Notes: a model not told the origin generated them from the letters alone. Positions 45,489 through 54,097 are shown, numbered from the stretch's first letter. The stretch: DNA of 64,000 nt from an uncultured Eubacteriales bacterium (GCA_934489735.1 CAKSSR010000001.1:109952-173951), one strand, 5' to 3'. Program-made: numbers and translations.

Positions 45489-47693
45489 TCATTGCTTCTT
45501 CGGAATAGATCCAACAGCAGGTATGTTTTTAAGCATATACCTAGATTCGTCTTCCCTGCTTCCTTTTTCATATTCTGATGCACTTATCAATCGTTGTCCT
45601 TTACATAAATTCATAACTGCAACGCCTTGGGTAGATCTTGTTGACTTTACCTGAAGGACGCCAGAATATATTATAATGATGTGCCCATCTGAAGATTTGA
45701 ACTCTATTTCTTTATCCTCATTGCAAAATAATATATCAGTTACCACACTTTTGTCATTATATGCATTAGCTAGTTTTTTTCTGTTAGTCTTAGTATAATA
45801 AGATTCTAATCCGACCTTAGCAACTTTACCATTTTCAAAGCAGAATAGTAAAAATCCTTTATAATTATCTGTTGCGACCATATAGATTATGTCTTCGTCC
45901 TCGTCCATCGCTAATTTTGCTGGAACAAAGTCGCCCAGAACGCTCGCTTTAGTATCCTGAAAATCAAATGCTCTAGATTTATATACCTGCGCTTTATTAG
46001 TAAAGAATAATAGATCGAATTTATTACTCCCCTCTATTACTTTTACTATCTCATCATCTTCTTTTATTTTCTGTTCCTTGCTCATCCTTAACGATTGAGG
46101 TGTTATTTTCTTAAAATATCCATCTCTTGTAAAGAAAAATGTAACAGGATAGTCTAAAATCTCTTGATCCTCTTCAAAGACTTCTACTTCGTCATGATAT
46201 ATTATCTTGCTTTTCCTTGACATGCCATATTTTTCGGATATCTTTTCAAGTTCTTCTATTATTATATCATTAACTTTAGATTCGTCGTTCAAAATTTCAT
46301 TTAATTCTTTTATGTCTTTCTCTAGCACGCTTATATCTCTGATTCTATTTAAAATATATTCTTTATTTAAATTTCTTAGTTTTATTTCAGAAACATATTC
46401 AGCTTGTTTCTTATCGATTCCAAAGTTTATCATTAAGTTTGGCAGTACGTCTAAATCTTCTTCTGTATTCCTTATAACTGCTATTGCTTTATCTATGTCT
46501 GCTAATATTTTCTCAAGTCCTCTTAATAAATGAAGTCGGTCTGATTTCTTTCTTAAGTCGAATGATACTCTTCTTTTGATACATCCTTGTCTAAATGCTA
46601 TCCATCTTTCTAATATTTCTTTTATTCCCATAACCATCGGTGTCGATGATATCAAAATATTAAAGTTGCATGAGAAACTATCTTCCAGCGTAGTAAACCT
46701 GTATAACTTAATCATTAATTTATCTGGGTCTATGCCTCTCTTAAGGTCGATAGTTATTTTTAATCCGTTTATACCAGTCTCATCCCTGATATCTGATATC
46801 TCTTTAACCTTGCCATTTTTCACTAGGTCAATAACTTTTTCAATTATTGCCTCACAAGTAGTTGTTGGAGGAATACTAAATATGTCTATACAATTCAAAT
46901 CTTTGTCAAATTTGTATTCTGCTCTTACCTTTATACTACCTCTTCCTGTCTTATATATTTCTTTTATCTCATGCTTATTATATAATATCTGACCTCCTCC
47001 AGGAAAGTCAGGCGCTAGCAAAGTAGAAGTGACATCATGATTCTCATTCTTAATCAATTCTATAGTCGTCTTACATACTTCTGATAAATTAAATGAACAT
47101 ATCGAACTTGCCATACCAACTGCTATCCCTGTATTGGCATTTACTAAAATAGATGGATATTTCGTTGGTAATAGTGTCGGTTCCTTTAAAGTATTATCAT
47201 AGTTGTCTATAAAATCCACAGTGTCTTTATCTATATCCTCAAACAATTCATTACAAATGCTATCCAATTTTGCCTCGGTATATCTAGATGCTGCCCAGGC
47301 CATATCCCTTGAGTAAAATTTTCCGAAGTTTCCCTTTGAATCGATATATGGATGCAATAATGCTTCATAACCTCTGCTTAATCTAACCATTGTATCATAA
47401 ATAGCACTGTCTCCATGTGGATTCAATTTCATTGTCTGACCGACTATATTTGCTGACTTGGTTCTACTGGAATTTAATAAATTCATCTTATACATAGTAA
47501 AAAGTAACTTTCTATGTGATGGTTTGAAGCCATCTATTTCTGGGATTGCTCTAGACATTATAACACTCATTGCATATGGCATATAGTTTTTCTCCAGTAT
47601 GTCTGTTATTCCGTCTTCAGTTACTTCTCCTGCCCCGTTAATTACTCCATGTGTTGTTTGAATTGGTTTATCTTTTTTTAATGTCTTTTTCAA
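45489..47693 (-). CDS. Type II topoisomerase subunit A (ParC/GyrA-like)
   Basis: DNA cleavage and rejoining subunit. Catalytic Tyr is in MAWAASRYTEAKL. The quinolone-determining region IVGQTMKLNPHGDSAIYDT and a C-terminal beta-propeller of modest length are present. At 734 aa it is shorter than GyrA and matches the second topoisomerase of Clostridia, so topoisomerase IV A is likely. The start is TTG 47693 with AAGGG upstream. The partner subunit B is encoded at 51.7-53.7 kb, separated by unrelated genes. It is followed 32 nt later by deoB. Confidence 0.9.
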   Translation of the reverse strand: MKKTLKKDKPIQTTHGVINGAGEVTEDGITDILEKNYMPYAMSVIMSRAIPEIDGFKPSHRKLLFTMYKMNLLNSSRTKSANIVGQTMKLNPHGDSAIYDTMVRLSRGYEALLHPYIDSKGNFGKFYSRDMAWAASRYTEAKLDSICNELFEDIDKDTVDFIDNYDNTLKEPTLLPTKYPSILVNANTGIAVGMASSICSFNLSEVCKTTIELIKNENHDVTSTLLAPDFPGGGQILYNKHEIKEIYKTGRGSIKVRAEYKFDKDLNCIDIFSIPPTTTCEAIIEKVIDLVKNGKVKEISDIRDETGINGLKITIDLKRGIDPDKLMIKLYRFTTLEDSFSCNFNILISSTPMVMGIKEILERWIAFRQGCIKRRVSFDLRKKSDRLHLLRGLEKILADIDKAIAVIRNTEEDLDVLPNLMINFGIDKKQAEYVSEIKLRNLNKEYILNRIRDISVLEKDIKELNEILNDESKVNDIIIEELEKISEKYGMSRKSKIIYHDEVEVFEEDQEILDYPVTFFFTRDGYFKKITPQSLRMSKEQKIKEDDEIVKVIEGSNKFDLLFFTNKAQVYKSRAFDFQDTKASVLGDFVPAKLAMDEDEDIIYMVATDNYKGFLLFCFENGKVAKVGLESYYTKTNRKKLANAYNDKSVVTDILFCNEDKEIEFKSSDGHIIIIYSGVLQVKSTRSTQGVAVMNLCKGQRLISASEYEKGSREDESRYMLKNIPAVGSIPKKQ

Positions 47694-47710
47694 AATACCA
47701 TTCCCTTACA

Positions 47711-47743
47711 AAAAAATTGAGTATCAAACATTCGTACTCAATT
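47711..47743 (-). terminator. Terminator of mtnN transcripts overlapping the parC-like leader
   Basis: Perfect 9-nt arms AATTGAGTA/TACTCAATT with an 11-nt loop, then T7 on the minus strand. It stops transcripts from mtnN and abuts the -10 element of the next promoter, so its 5' arm falls in the -6 to +3 region. Confidence 0.65.
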
Positions 47744-47772
47744 AATATATCATTAGATTTTTTTTTTGTCAA
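47744..47772 (-). promoter_or_regulatory. Strong promoter of the topoisomerase-deo run
   Basis: Minus strand TTGACA, 17 nt, TATATT with extended TG-A: almost perfect consensus. Predicted start about 47737, giving a short leader before TTG 47693. Confidence 0.7.
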
Positions 47773-47824
47773 CGACTCAAAATTAACATATTCTTAGTCA
47801 TTTCATATCATTTGTTATTCCTTG

Positions 47825-48529
47825 CTATAGCCTTTTTATTATTTCAATTAACAATTTACATGATTTATTTGACGAACTCTCTAGAAATTTATCGAAATCC
47901 ATTTCTGCATTCTCATCTGCCAAGTCAGAAATAACTTTCATAGAAAAAAATTCAATGGAGTTGGCATAGCATACATGTCCTATACTTCCACATTCCATTT
48001 CGCATGCTATGCCCCCGAATATTCTATTCATTTTTCTTAAAGTCTCGACTTCGTTTATAAATTTATCAGTAGTCATAACAGTCCCTAAGTAATACTTGCT
48101 CGAATTTAAATCTTCCAATACCTTCAAAGATATTTCAATTAGTTCACTAGAGCATGGTATGTCTTTTATATTCAATTTAGAAATAAGTCCAATTTCGTCG
48201 CCTAGTGCCGATGTATCGACATCACATTGTATCGTATTGTTAGCTATCACTACGTCTCCTATTTTTATCTTATTATCCTCTGTATTTATGCCTCCGGCTA
48301 CTCCTGAATTTAAAATTATATCAACATTATAATGTATTGCCATAGTCTGAGCACATATAGCTGCATTTACTTTTCCTGGTCCGCATATCGATAAGATACA
48401 TTTTTTATTAGATATGGTACCAATATAGTAATCTATCCCACTAATATGCTCAGTTTTTTCAATTTTCATTTCATTTTTCAAAATATTTGCCTCTACTGGC
48501 ATAGCTGTTATTATTCCTATGTCTTTCAA
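47825..48529 (-). CDS. mtnN: 5'-methylthioadenosine/S-adenosylhomocysteine nucleosidase
   Basis: Removes adenine from SAH and MTA, relieving product inhibition of methyltransferases. IITAMPVEANILKNEM at the start, NSGVAGGIN, and the catalytic region CEMECGSIGHVCY followed by ISDLAD (catalytic Asp). 234 aa. It overlaps the acetyltransferase gene by 4 nt. Its product SRH is the substrate of LuxS encoded at 60.3 kb. Confidence 0.94.
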   Translation of the reverse strand: MKDIGIITAMPVEANILKNEMKIEKTEHISGIDYYIGTISNKKCILSICGPGKVNAAICAQTMAIHYNVDIILNSGVAGGINTEDNKIKIGDVVIANNTIQCDVDTSALGDEIGLISKLNIKDIPCSSELIEISLKVLEDLNSSKYYLGTVMTTDKFINEVETLRKMNRIFGGIACEMECGSIGHVCYANSIEFFSMKVISDLADENAEMDFDKFLESSSNKSCKLLIEIIKRL

Positions 48530-49089
48530 TTTCTTATATCCTCTCTAAAAATAACTAATTTTTGTACGTCGCTCAAAGTTCCATCACTTAATGTCTTATA
48601 TCCTGGTAAAAATTCTGTCAATTTCATACCACATTTCTTCATAACTTCTAATGAAGCTGTATTTCTTATATCACAGATGCCATTTATTTGTGAAAAATTA
48701 ACTTCATTAAATAAATAATCTAAGCACATTCTTAAAGATTCGGTAGCTATTCCTTCATTCCAATGATCTTGAGCTAAACAATAGCCTATTTCGCCGGAAC
48801 ATTTCTCTTCATTGATGCTAGACACTCCTATTCCGCCTATACTATCATTTGTATTATCATTCAAAGTTATGCACCAGTTATAATAATTATCATTGTTCGA
48901 CATAAATGCCCAATAATTGACCATTGTTCTAGTTTCCTCTAGCTCTCTATGTGGTCCCCAGGTCATAAATTTAAAAACGTCTTTATCTCTTGTCCAATTA
49001 TTGAAGACAGATTCGTAGTCTTCAAATCCAAATTTTCTTAATGTAATTTTATTAGATCTTAGCATTTTCGTTCCTTTATGGTTCAACAT
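48526..49089 (-). CDS. GNAT-family N-acetyltransferase (RimJ/RimL-like)
   Basis: 187-aa acetyl-CoA-dependent transferase. The N-terminal ITLRKFGFEDYESVFNN and the C-terminal EIGYCLAQDHWNEGIATE motif A plus NTASLEVMKKCGM motif B mark the RimJ/L branch that acetylates protein N-termini or small amines. The substrate is unknown. Start at ATG 49089 has GGAG eight to nine nt upstream; the ATG at 49098 is too close to it. Confidence 0.88.
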   Translation of the reverse strand: MLNHKGTKMLRSNKITLRKFGFEDYESVFNNWTRDKDVFKFMTWGPHRELEETRTMVNYWAFMSNNDNYYNWCITLNDNTNDSIGGIGVSSINEEKCSGEIGYCLAQDHWNEGIATESLRMCLDYLFNEVNFSQINGICDIRNTASLEVMKKCGMKLTEFLPGYKTLSDGTLSDVQKLVIFREDIRN

Positions 49090-49115
49090 TAATATCATCT
49101 CCTAAATAAAAATAA

Positions 49116-49134
49116 TGGCCGGGATAACCGACCA
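49116..49134 (-). terminator. Terminator after tdk
   Basis: Compact stem TGGTCGG/CCGGCCA (one G-U) with a UUAUC loop, followed on the minus strand by TTATTTTTATTT. It lies between tdk and the acetyltransferase RBS. Confidence 0.6.
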
Positions 49135-49165
49135 ATTGTATTTTAATAAATATATTTATTATTTT

Positions 49166-49741
49166 TTACAACTTTCCATCTTTCCAGCATCTATAGCATA
49201 ATGAAACATATTTATCATTTCCTCCAATTTCGATCTTATCTCCGTCATATATTATATTTTCGTCTTTGTATCTCGCATTTATAATGGCTTTGTTACCACA
49301 GTTGCAAAAAGTTTCTATTTCTCGAACACTGTCTGCTACTTCTAAAAGTCTTTTGCTTCCCTCGAATAAATTACTTTGAAAATCTGTTCTCAAACCGTAA
49401 CATATTACAAACAAATTTTCATTTACTATATCCCTCAAGTCGTCAACTTGCTTTTTAGTTAAAAATTGAGCTTCGTCAACTATTATACAGTCCGGTTTAA
49501 TAAGTGATCTCTTGATTGCTTCTTGAATAGATTCATCCATTCTAATAGCGATAGCTTCGCACGATATACCGACTCTAGATTTTACTATAGTCTTTCCGTT
49601 CTCTGACTTTCCGTCTCTATCGTCTATACTTGGTTTAATCATAAGTACTTTCTTGCCATGTTCTTCTAAATTAAATTTCTTCATCAAGGCGTTAGCTGTC
49701 TTGCTTGAACCCATGACTCCGTAATAAAAATATAATTTCAT
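49166..49741 (-). CDS. tdk: Thymidine kinase
   Basis: Salvages thymidine and deoxyuridine. P-loop YGVMGSSKTANALM, Walker B-like CIIVDEAQFLT, lasso and zinc region with CNCGNKA and CYRCW (four Cys). 191 aa, type II TK. It fits the nucleoside salvage theme of the neighbouring 36-47 kb genes. A 16-nt perfect AT palindrome (AATAAATATATTTATT, 49147-49162) lies immediately after its stop. Confidence 0.95.
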   Translation of the reverse strand: MKLYFYYGVMGSSKTANALMKKFNLEEHGKKVLMIKPSIDDRDGKSENGKTIVKSRVGISCEAIAIRMDESIQEAIKRSLIKPDCIIVDEAQFLTKKQVDDLRDIVNENLFVICYGLRTDFQSNLFEGSKRLLEVADSVREIETFCNCGNKAIINARYKDENIIYDGDKIEIGGNDKYVSLCYRCWKDGKL

Positions 49742-49836
49742 AATACTCTCAGCATTTCATTTAAAACCTAAAGTTTATTTGTTTTAAATATTCCTTTCCT
49801 ATTCTTTAACATTTTGCTACAAAATTATAATATTCT

Positions 49837-49871
49837 TTCCCATCCCGTATAGAGATGGGAACTTTTTTTTT
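49837..49871 (+). terminator. Terminator hairpin with plus-strand T tract
   Basis: TTCCCATC/GATGGGAA around a 9-nt loop, then AC and T9 on the plus strand. The nearby genes (tdk, abrB-like) are both on the minus strand, where the tail is only AGAATATT. It may act on a plus-strand RNA or weakly after the regulator gene. Confidence 0.6.
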
Positions 49872-49896
49872 ACAAATGTTAGATTTGCGGTTGATC

Positions 49897-50151
49897 TTAC
49901 TTATCGGAAGCTTGGTTTGCTAGTTCGTCTATACATGATTGACAAACTTTTCTCCCTTTGAAGTCTATCAAGTCCTCTGTATTGCTACAAAATTCACATC
50001 TTGATAGATATCTTTTTAAAATGATTTTATCATCGTCAACATAAAATTCTAATGGATCATTATCCTTTATTCCAAAACAATCTCTAGTTTCCTTAGGTAA
50101 AACCACTCTTCCTAAGTGATCAACCTTCCTAACAATGCCTATTGACTTCAT
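49897..50151 (-). CDS. AbrB/SpoVT-type DNA-binding regulator with zinc ribbon
   Basis: 84-aa transition-state regulator. The N-terminal swapped-hairpin domain reads GIVRKVDHLGRVVLPKETRD, very close to Bacillus AbrB. The C-terminal tail adds CEFCSN and CQSCIDEL, a probable zinc site common in clostridial forms. Such proteins repress stationary-phase and sporulation genes; the targets here are unknown. An unusual GAGGT directly abuts the ATG, and GGGGAAG is about 15 nt away, so the RBS is poor. Confidence 0.9.
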   Translation of the reverse strand: MKSIGIVRKVDHLGRVVLPKETRDCFGIKDNDPLEFYVDDDKIILKRYLSRCEFCSNTEDLIDFKGRKVCQSCIDELANQASDK

Positions 50152-50721
50152 ACCTCAATATCGCTACTTCCCCAGATAACGGCAAAAATATTAATAACAT
50201 ATCGCCCAAGTAGCTTCCTCCGTTCTTGATTAAATTTTTTATTTTTTATTTGGTCTTTTTAACTCTTTTCTGGTTGCTAGTATTTGTTTGCTATTATTAT
50301 CTAATTACTCACACAGTTCTACAATTAAAATTTTGTTTACTTACGTCTAATCGTTGCTTACAGCTGGCTTGCATTGCAGCTATATGATGTATAATAATTA
50401 TTCCATAATGTCTAATTTAAGACAGTGCGATCCTTGCTTAAGGGAACAAAATGCTATGTATTGCTTTTACTGCGCTAGCATATTTAATTATTTTTGCTAC
50501 ACATTGATAGTTTTTTACTAACGTTTGGCGGTGTTTATGATGAACTTTTTCACAAAATTTCAAACAAACTGTGTCATTTACTTTTAAGTCACGAGGGGCA
50601 AGCCTACCGATGTCATTTTTTTTTGAAACGTGCTACTCATCTTACGACCAAATATATAAGATTTTCACACATTTCATCCAAGTAACTTATCAAAAGACAA
50701 ATTAATTAATCTTGTCCCAAT
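50152..50721. other. 570-nt intergenic region without a recognised gene
   Basis: No protein gene is supported: a 63-codon plus-strand frame at 50494-50685 has no RBS or recognisable motif. The region contains several hairpins and a possible plus-strand small RNA (separate entry). A short stretch at 50588-50611 resembles the ends of GEMM riboswitches but lacks their core. Confidence 0.5.
50403..50495 (+). ncRNA. Candidate small RNA
   Basis: Downstream of a TATAAT (50390-50395, with a weak TTGCAT 15 nt upstream) lie three successive stem-loops: TGTCT/AGACA (50409-50424), TCCTT/AAGGGA (50431-50445) and ATGCTA/TAGCAT (50451-50481), the last followed by ATTTAATTATTTTT. The arrangement is that of a 90-nt independently transcribed RNA. 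There is no coding capacity. Similarity to 6S, SRP, tmRNA or RNase P was not seen. Confidence 0.3.
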
Positions 50722-50808
50722 TGGTGCATCTGAAGGGACTCGAACCCTTACGAGTTTTCACTCATATGGACCTGAACCATACGCGTATGCCTATTTCGCC
50801 ACAGATGC
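50722..50808 (-). tRNA. tRNA-Leu (anticodon CAG)
   Basis: 87 nt including an encoded CCA. Acceptor GCATCTG pairs with CAGATGC, discriminator A. The D-arm contains TGGCGAAATAGGCA, the anticodon loop is TTCAGGT between TATGG and CCATA, there is a long variable arm (AGTG AAAA CTCGT) as expected of class II tRNA-Leu, and the T-arm is AGGGTTCGAGTCCCT. It reads CUG. No other tRNA lies nearby. Confidence 0.93.
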
Positions 50809-50905
50809 ACATCGACTCGTTTATTATTATATCATAGAAAAAATAATTTGTCAATTTTTAGTACTAAGGAAAATTTTACTACTTTTTTTGCCATTTTTAT
50901 ACAAA

Positions 50906-51646
50906 TTAACTATAAGAAACGTCTTCTATGACAACTGCTTGCTTACCCATCTCTTTAAATCTCTTCTCTACTACGTCTTTTTTGTACTTTTTTAAACCAT
51001 TATTCATATATGGATCATTAAAATAATATCCCTCTTTATCATATCCTACTAATACTAAACAATGTTCGTTCGCTAACCATGTAAATCTTTTATTAATTTT
51101 CTTACCATCATCTGAATAATCTATTATCCATGATATAGTAGGCTTGCTGGATATCATCCCAATTGTTGCCCATAATAAAACTGGATAACCTTTGTCAATA
51201 TAATTCTTAATTAAGTAATCCAAACTTGTATTTGTCAATGGTTTTGTTTCGTATATGCTGTCATCTTTCAAATAATTGTTTAAACATTTAGACATGCACC
51301 TTGCATAACATCCAAAACCGCAATTCCTACCTCCACTTATATAAGGATTTCCTACGTATGCACTTCCAGGGTCGGGACCATATATCTTGCCATTCTTTAA
51401 TATTTTCAATTTTTTCTTTATTAGATACTTGTCTACGAATCTTTTTGGCGTGATATTATAACCTAGATATCTTAAAATCATAGTTGCGCTTACTGCTTCA
51501 CAGCCTGAGGCTATATTGTTCTGATTAAAATAAGGGACGTCTATAACTTTCTTGTCTGTCTTGTTAATTGTCGCTTCCGTATAGTTGATACTGCCCGTCG
51601 TCGCAATTAATACTGCACTGAATAAACATGCAATTTTCTTAAACAA
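50906..51646 (-). CDS. Secreted C39-like cysteine peptidase family protein
   Basis: 246-aa protein with a signal peptide (MFKKIACLFSAVLIATTG) and a papain-like C39_2 domain: catalytic Cys in NNIASGCEAVSATMILRYLG, His in WLANEHCLVLVGYDKEG, then NDPY. It probably acts outside the cell on peptides or the cell wall. The TTG start has AAGGGATTGAT upstream. An unusual CxxxCxxxCxxxC block (NCGFGCYARCMSKC) follows a GGR motif. It lies between tRNA-Leu and the topoisomerase B gene (35 nt away), with no toxin or lantibiotic genes around. Confidence 0.82.
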   Translation of the reverse strand: MFKKIACLFSAVLIATTGSINYTEATINKTDKKVIDVPYFNQNNIASGCEAVSATMILRYLGYNITPKRFVDKYLIKKKLKILKNGKIYGPDPGSAYVGNPYISGGRNCGFGCYARCMSKCLNNYLKDDSIYETKPLTNTSLDYLIKNYIDKGYPVLLWATIGMISSKPTISWIIDYSDDGKKINKRFTWLANEHCLVLVGYDKEGYYFNDPYMNNGLKKYKKDVVEKRFKEMGKQAVVIEDVSYS

Positions 51647-51681
51647 ATCAATCCCTTCCCTTCTCTGTGCTTGTAAACTTG

Positions 51682-53673
51682 TTAACTTACGTCTAAATCA
51701 TCTATATACAAATGTCCATTTTCTATTATAAATTCTTTCCTGCCTTGAAGATCGTCACCCAAAAGGGTATCAAACATTTCAGTTGTCTTCTTTACGTCTT
51801 CCGGCATTATCTTTATTAAACGTCTTGTGCTCGGATTCATAGTAGTTAAGTTCATCATATCAGGTTCATTCTCACCTAATCCTTTTGATCTCTGAACTGT
51901 ATATTTATTATTCCCTATTTTATTTATAAATTCGTCTTTCTCTTTCTCAGTATAAGCAAAATAAGTATCATTTTTCGAATTTATTTCATATAATGGCGAC
52001 TCTGCTATAAATATTTTCCCTTCTTTTATCAAATCCGGTACTAATCTGTATATCATTGTCAATAATAAAGTCCTTATCTGAAATCCATCTACATCTGCAT
52101 CCGTGCAAAAGATAACCTTGCTCCACCTCAAAAGGTCTATGTTGAATGAAGATATTTCTTTATTAGACTTACTTTGTACTTGAACTCCACATCCTAGTAC
52201 TTTGATCAAGTCAGTTATTATTTCATTCTTAAATATCTTACTGTAATCCGCTTTTAGACAGTTTAAAATTTTTCCTCGTATCGGTATTATAGCTTGAAAG
52301 TCTGGATCTCTTGCTTGTTTACATGCTCCTAATGCTGAATCCCCTTCAACTATAAATAGTTCTCTTTTTTGTACGTCTTTGCTTCTGCAGTCAACAAATT
52401 TTGCCACTTTGTTTGACATATCCATATTATTAATAAACTTTTTCTTTATATTGATTCTAGCTTTTTCTGCATCTTCTCTACTTCGCTTGTTTATTAATAC
52501 TTGATTAGATATTTTCTCTGCATCGGCAGGAGTTTCTATGAAATAGACCTCTAAGTTATGCCTTAACATTTCTGTCATGGCGTCTTGAATACCTTTGTTT
52601 GTTATCGCTTTTTTGGTCTGATTTTCATACGATGTCACATTCGAAAACGACGATATCACTATAACCAATGCATCTTCTACATCCTGAAAAGTAATCCTGC
52701 TTTCATTTTTATTATATTTATTATTCTGCTTTAAATACTTATCAATCTGGTACACAAATGCATTCTTTACCGCTTTCTCTGGTGCCCCACCGTGTTCTAA
52801 GTAACTGGAATTGTGATAGTATTCGCATAGATTTACTTTATTAGAAAAAGTTAATGCTACATTGATTTTGGCTTTGTATTCTGGTTTATCTTCTCTATCT
52901 CTAACCATTTTCTCAGAAGTCCAAAATTGTATAGGCGTTAAATTATCTTCTAAAACTAGTTCGGCAACGTAATCAGTTATTCCATTTTCATACTTGAATC
53001 TATATTCTTCAAATTCATCGCTGCTCTTTTCTTGACTATAAAATAAAAATTCTAATCCATTGTTGACTATTGATTGCCTTTTTATAATGTCTAGAAAATA
53101 ATCCTTGTCCACCTTTATGTCTGTAAATACTTCTATGTCTGGCTTCCATTTGATCTTAGTTCCTGTCTCTTCTCCATCATACTTCTCTTTCTTTAAACCG
53201 CCAATATTCTCTCCTTTTTCAAAATAAAGTGAATACTTAAATCCATCTCTCTTTATTTCTACATCCATATATTCAGAAGCATATTGAGTAGAACATAGTC
53301 CTAATCCATTGAGTCCTAATGAGTACTCGTAGTTCTGCGATTCTGAATTGTTGTACTTGCCCCCTGCATATAATTCACAAAATACTAACTCCCAGTTGTA
53401 CTTCTGCTCATTTTTGTTATAATCCACTGGGATTCCTCTCCCATGATCTTCTATTTCTATAGAATTGTCATTGAATCTCTTTATTATTATCTCTTTTCCA
53501 TAGCCTTCTCTAGCTTCGTCTATAGAATTCGATAATATTTCAAAAATAGAATGCTTGCATCCTTCTATACCATCAGATCCAAAAATAACTGCAGGTCTTT
53601 TTCTAACCCTGTCAGCTCCTTTTAATGATGATATACTGTCGTTGCCATATGCTTCACTTATATTATCTTTCAT
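51682..53673 (-). CDS. Type II topoisomerase subunit B (ParE/GyrB-like)
   Basis: ATPase and TOPRIM subunit. GHKL ATPase motifs: EILSNSIDEA (Asn/Asp/Glu), EDHGRGIPVD, LNGLGLC; TOPRIM: FIVEGDSALGACKQARD and FCTDADVDGFQI; C-terminal QRSKGLGENEPDMM. At 663 aa it resembles ParE-like clostridial proteins. Motifs such as EGDSALG replace the usual EGDSAGG. Its A subunit is encoded 4 kb away, whereas the pair is normally adjacent. Confidence 0.9.
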   Translation of the reverse strand: MKDNISEAYGNDSISSLKGADRVRKRPAVIFGSDGIEGCKHSIFEILSNSIDEAREGYGKEIIIKRFNDNSIEIEDHGRGIPVDYNKNEQKYNWELVFCELYAGGKYNNSESQNYEYSLGLNGLGLCSTQYASEYMDVEIKRDGFKYSLYFEKGENIGGLKKEKYDGEETGTKIKWKPDIEVFTDIKVDKDYFLDIIKRQSIVNNGLEFLFYSQEKSSDEFEEYRFKYENGITDYVAELVLEDNLTPIQFWTSEKMVRDREDKPEYKAKINVALTFSNKVNLCEYYHNSSYLEHGGAPEKAVKNAFVYQIDKYLKQNNKYNKNESRITFQDVEDALVIVISSFSNVTSYENQTKKAITNKGIQDAMTEMLRHNLEVYFIETPADAEKISNQVLINKRSREDAEKARINIKKKFINNMDMSNKVAKFVDCRSKDVQKRELFIVEGDSALGACKQARDPDFQAIIPIRGKILNCLKADYSKIFKNEIITDLIKVLGCGVQVQSKSNKEISSFNIDLLRWSKVIFCTDADVDGFQIRTLLLTMIYRLVPDLIKEGKIFIAESPLYEINSKNDTYFAYTEKEKDEFINKIGNNKYTVQRSKGLGENEPDMMNLTTMNPSTRRLIKIMPEDVKKTTEMFDTLLGDDLQGRKEFIIENGHLYIDDLDVS

Positions 53674-53728
53674 ATCTTCATATCAAATCCTTAATTTGTT
53701 TTATTCATCTGCTAAAAATTTCTGATTA

Positions 53729-54097
53729 CTAGGTTGCAAAAACCTGAGTAGGTTTAGGTGAAAGAGCAGTTAGAAGTGCTGGTGCTTTAGGACAAATAGT
53801 CGCTGCTTGAGCTCCAACTAAGAGTGCTTTATTGCCTTCTATTCCTATGGAAACTTTAGCTGACGTATCTTGCCATATACACTTAGTACAAGTGCACGGC
53901 GGTGGTGTTGCTGGTGGTGTTGGCAATGGGGGCTTTTTACAAAGAATTCCTGGAACTTTTGGTACAAGAGTTTTATCTTTCATAGTTAAAACTCTAAGTC
54001 CTCCTACAGTCGGTCCTGGGTCTGCTTTGATTACTTGGAATAATCCCCCAAAAGGACATGTTACCATTGCATCTTCTAACAAAAAATTACCTGGCAT
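53729..54097 (-). CDS. DUF4280 / PAAR-like protein
   Basis: 122-aa protein with the DUF4280 pattern: N-terminal LLEDAMVTCPFGG, central Pro/Cys-rich linker (PPLPTPPATPPPCTCTKC), and C-terminal GNKALLVGAQAATICPKAP. DUF4280 is a PAAR-like beta-cone fold that caps spikes of contractile injection systems or accompanies polymorphic toxins. No sheath, tube or toxin gene is in view. There are six Cys residues. Start at ATG 54097 is preferred (AAAGG nine nt upstream), with TTG 54103 possible. It has its own promoter. Confidence 0.8.
   Translation of the reverse strand: MPGNFLLEDAMVTCPFGGLFQVIKADPGPTVGGLRVLTMKDKTLVPKVPGILCKKPPLPTPPATPPPCTCTKCIWQDTSAKVSIGIEGNKALLVGAQAATICPKAPALLTALSPKPTQVFAT

Noticed and set aside
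50588..50611. Stretch resembling the ends of a GEMM (c-di-GMP-I) riboswitch: GGGGCAAGCC and TACCGATG
   Set aside because: The conserved core between these ends is absent and no adjacent plus-strand gene exists. At most a remnant.
50494..50685. 63-codon plus-strand frame after the candidate small RNA
   Set aside because: No RBS, no motif, and composition like non-coding DNA.
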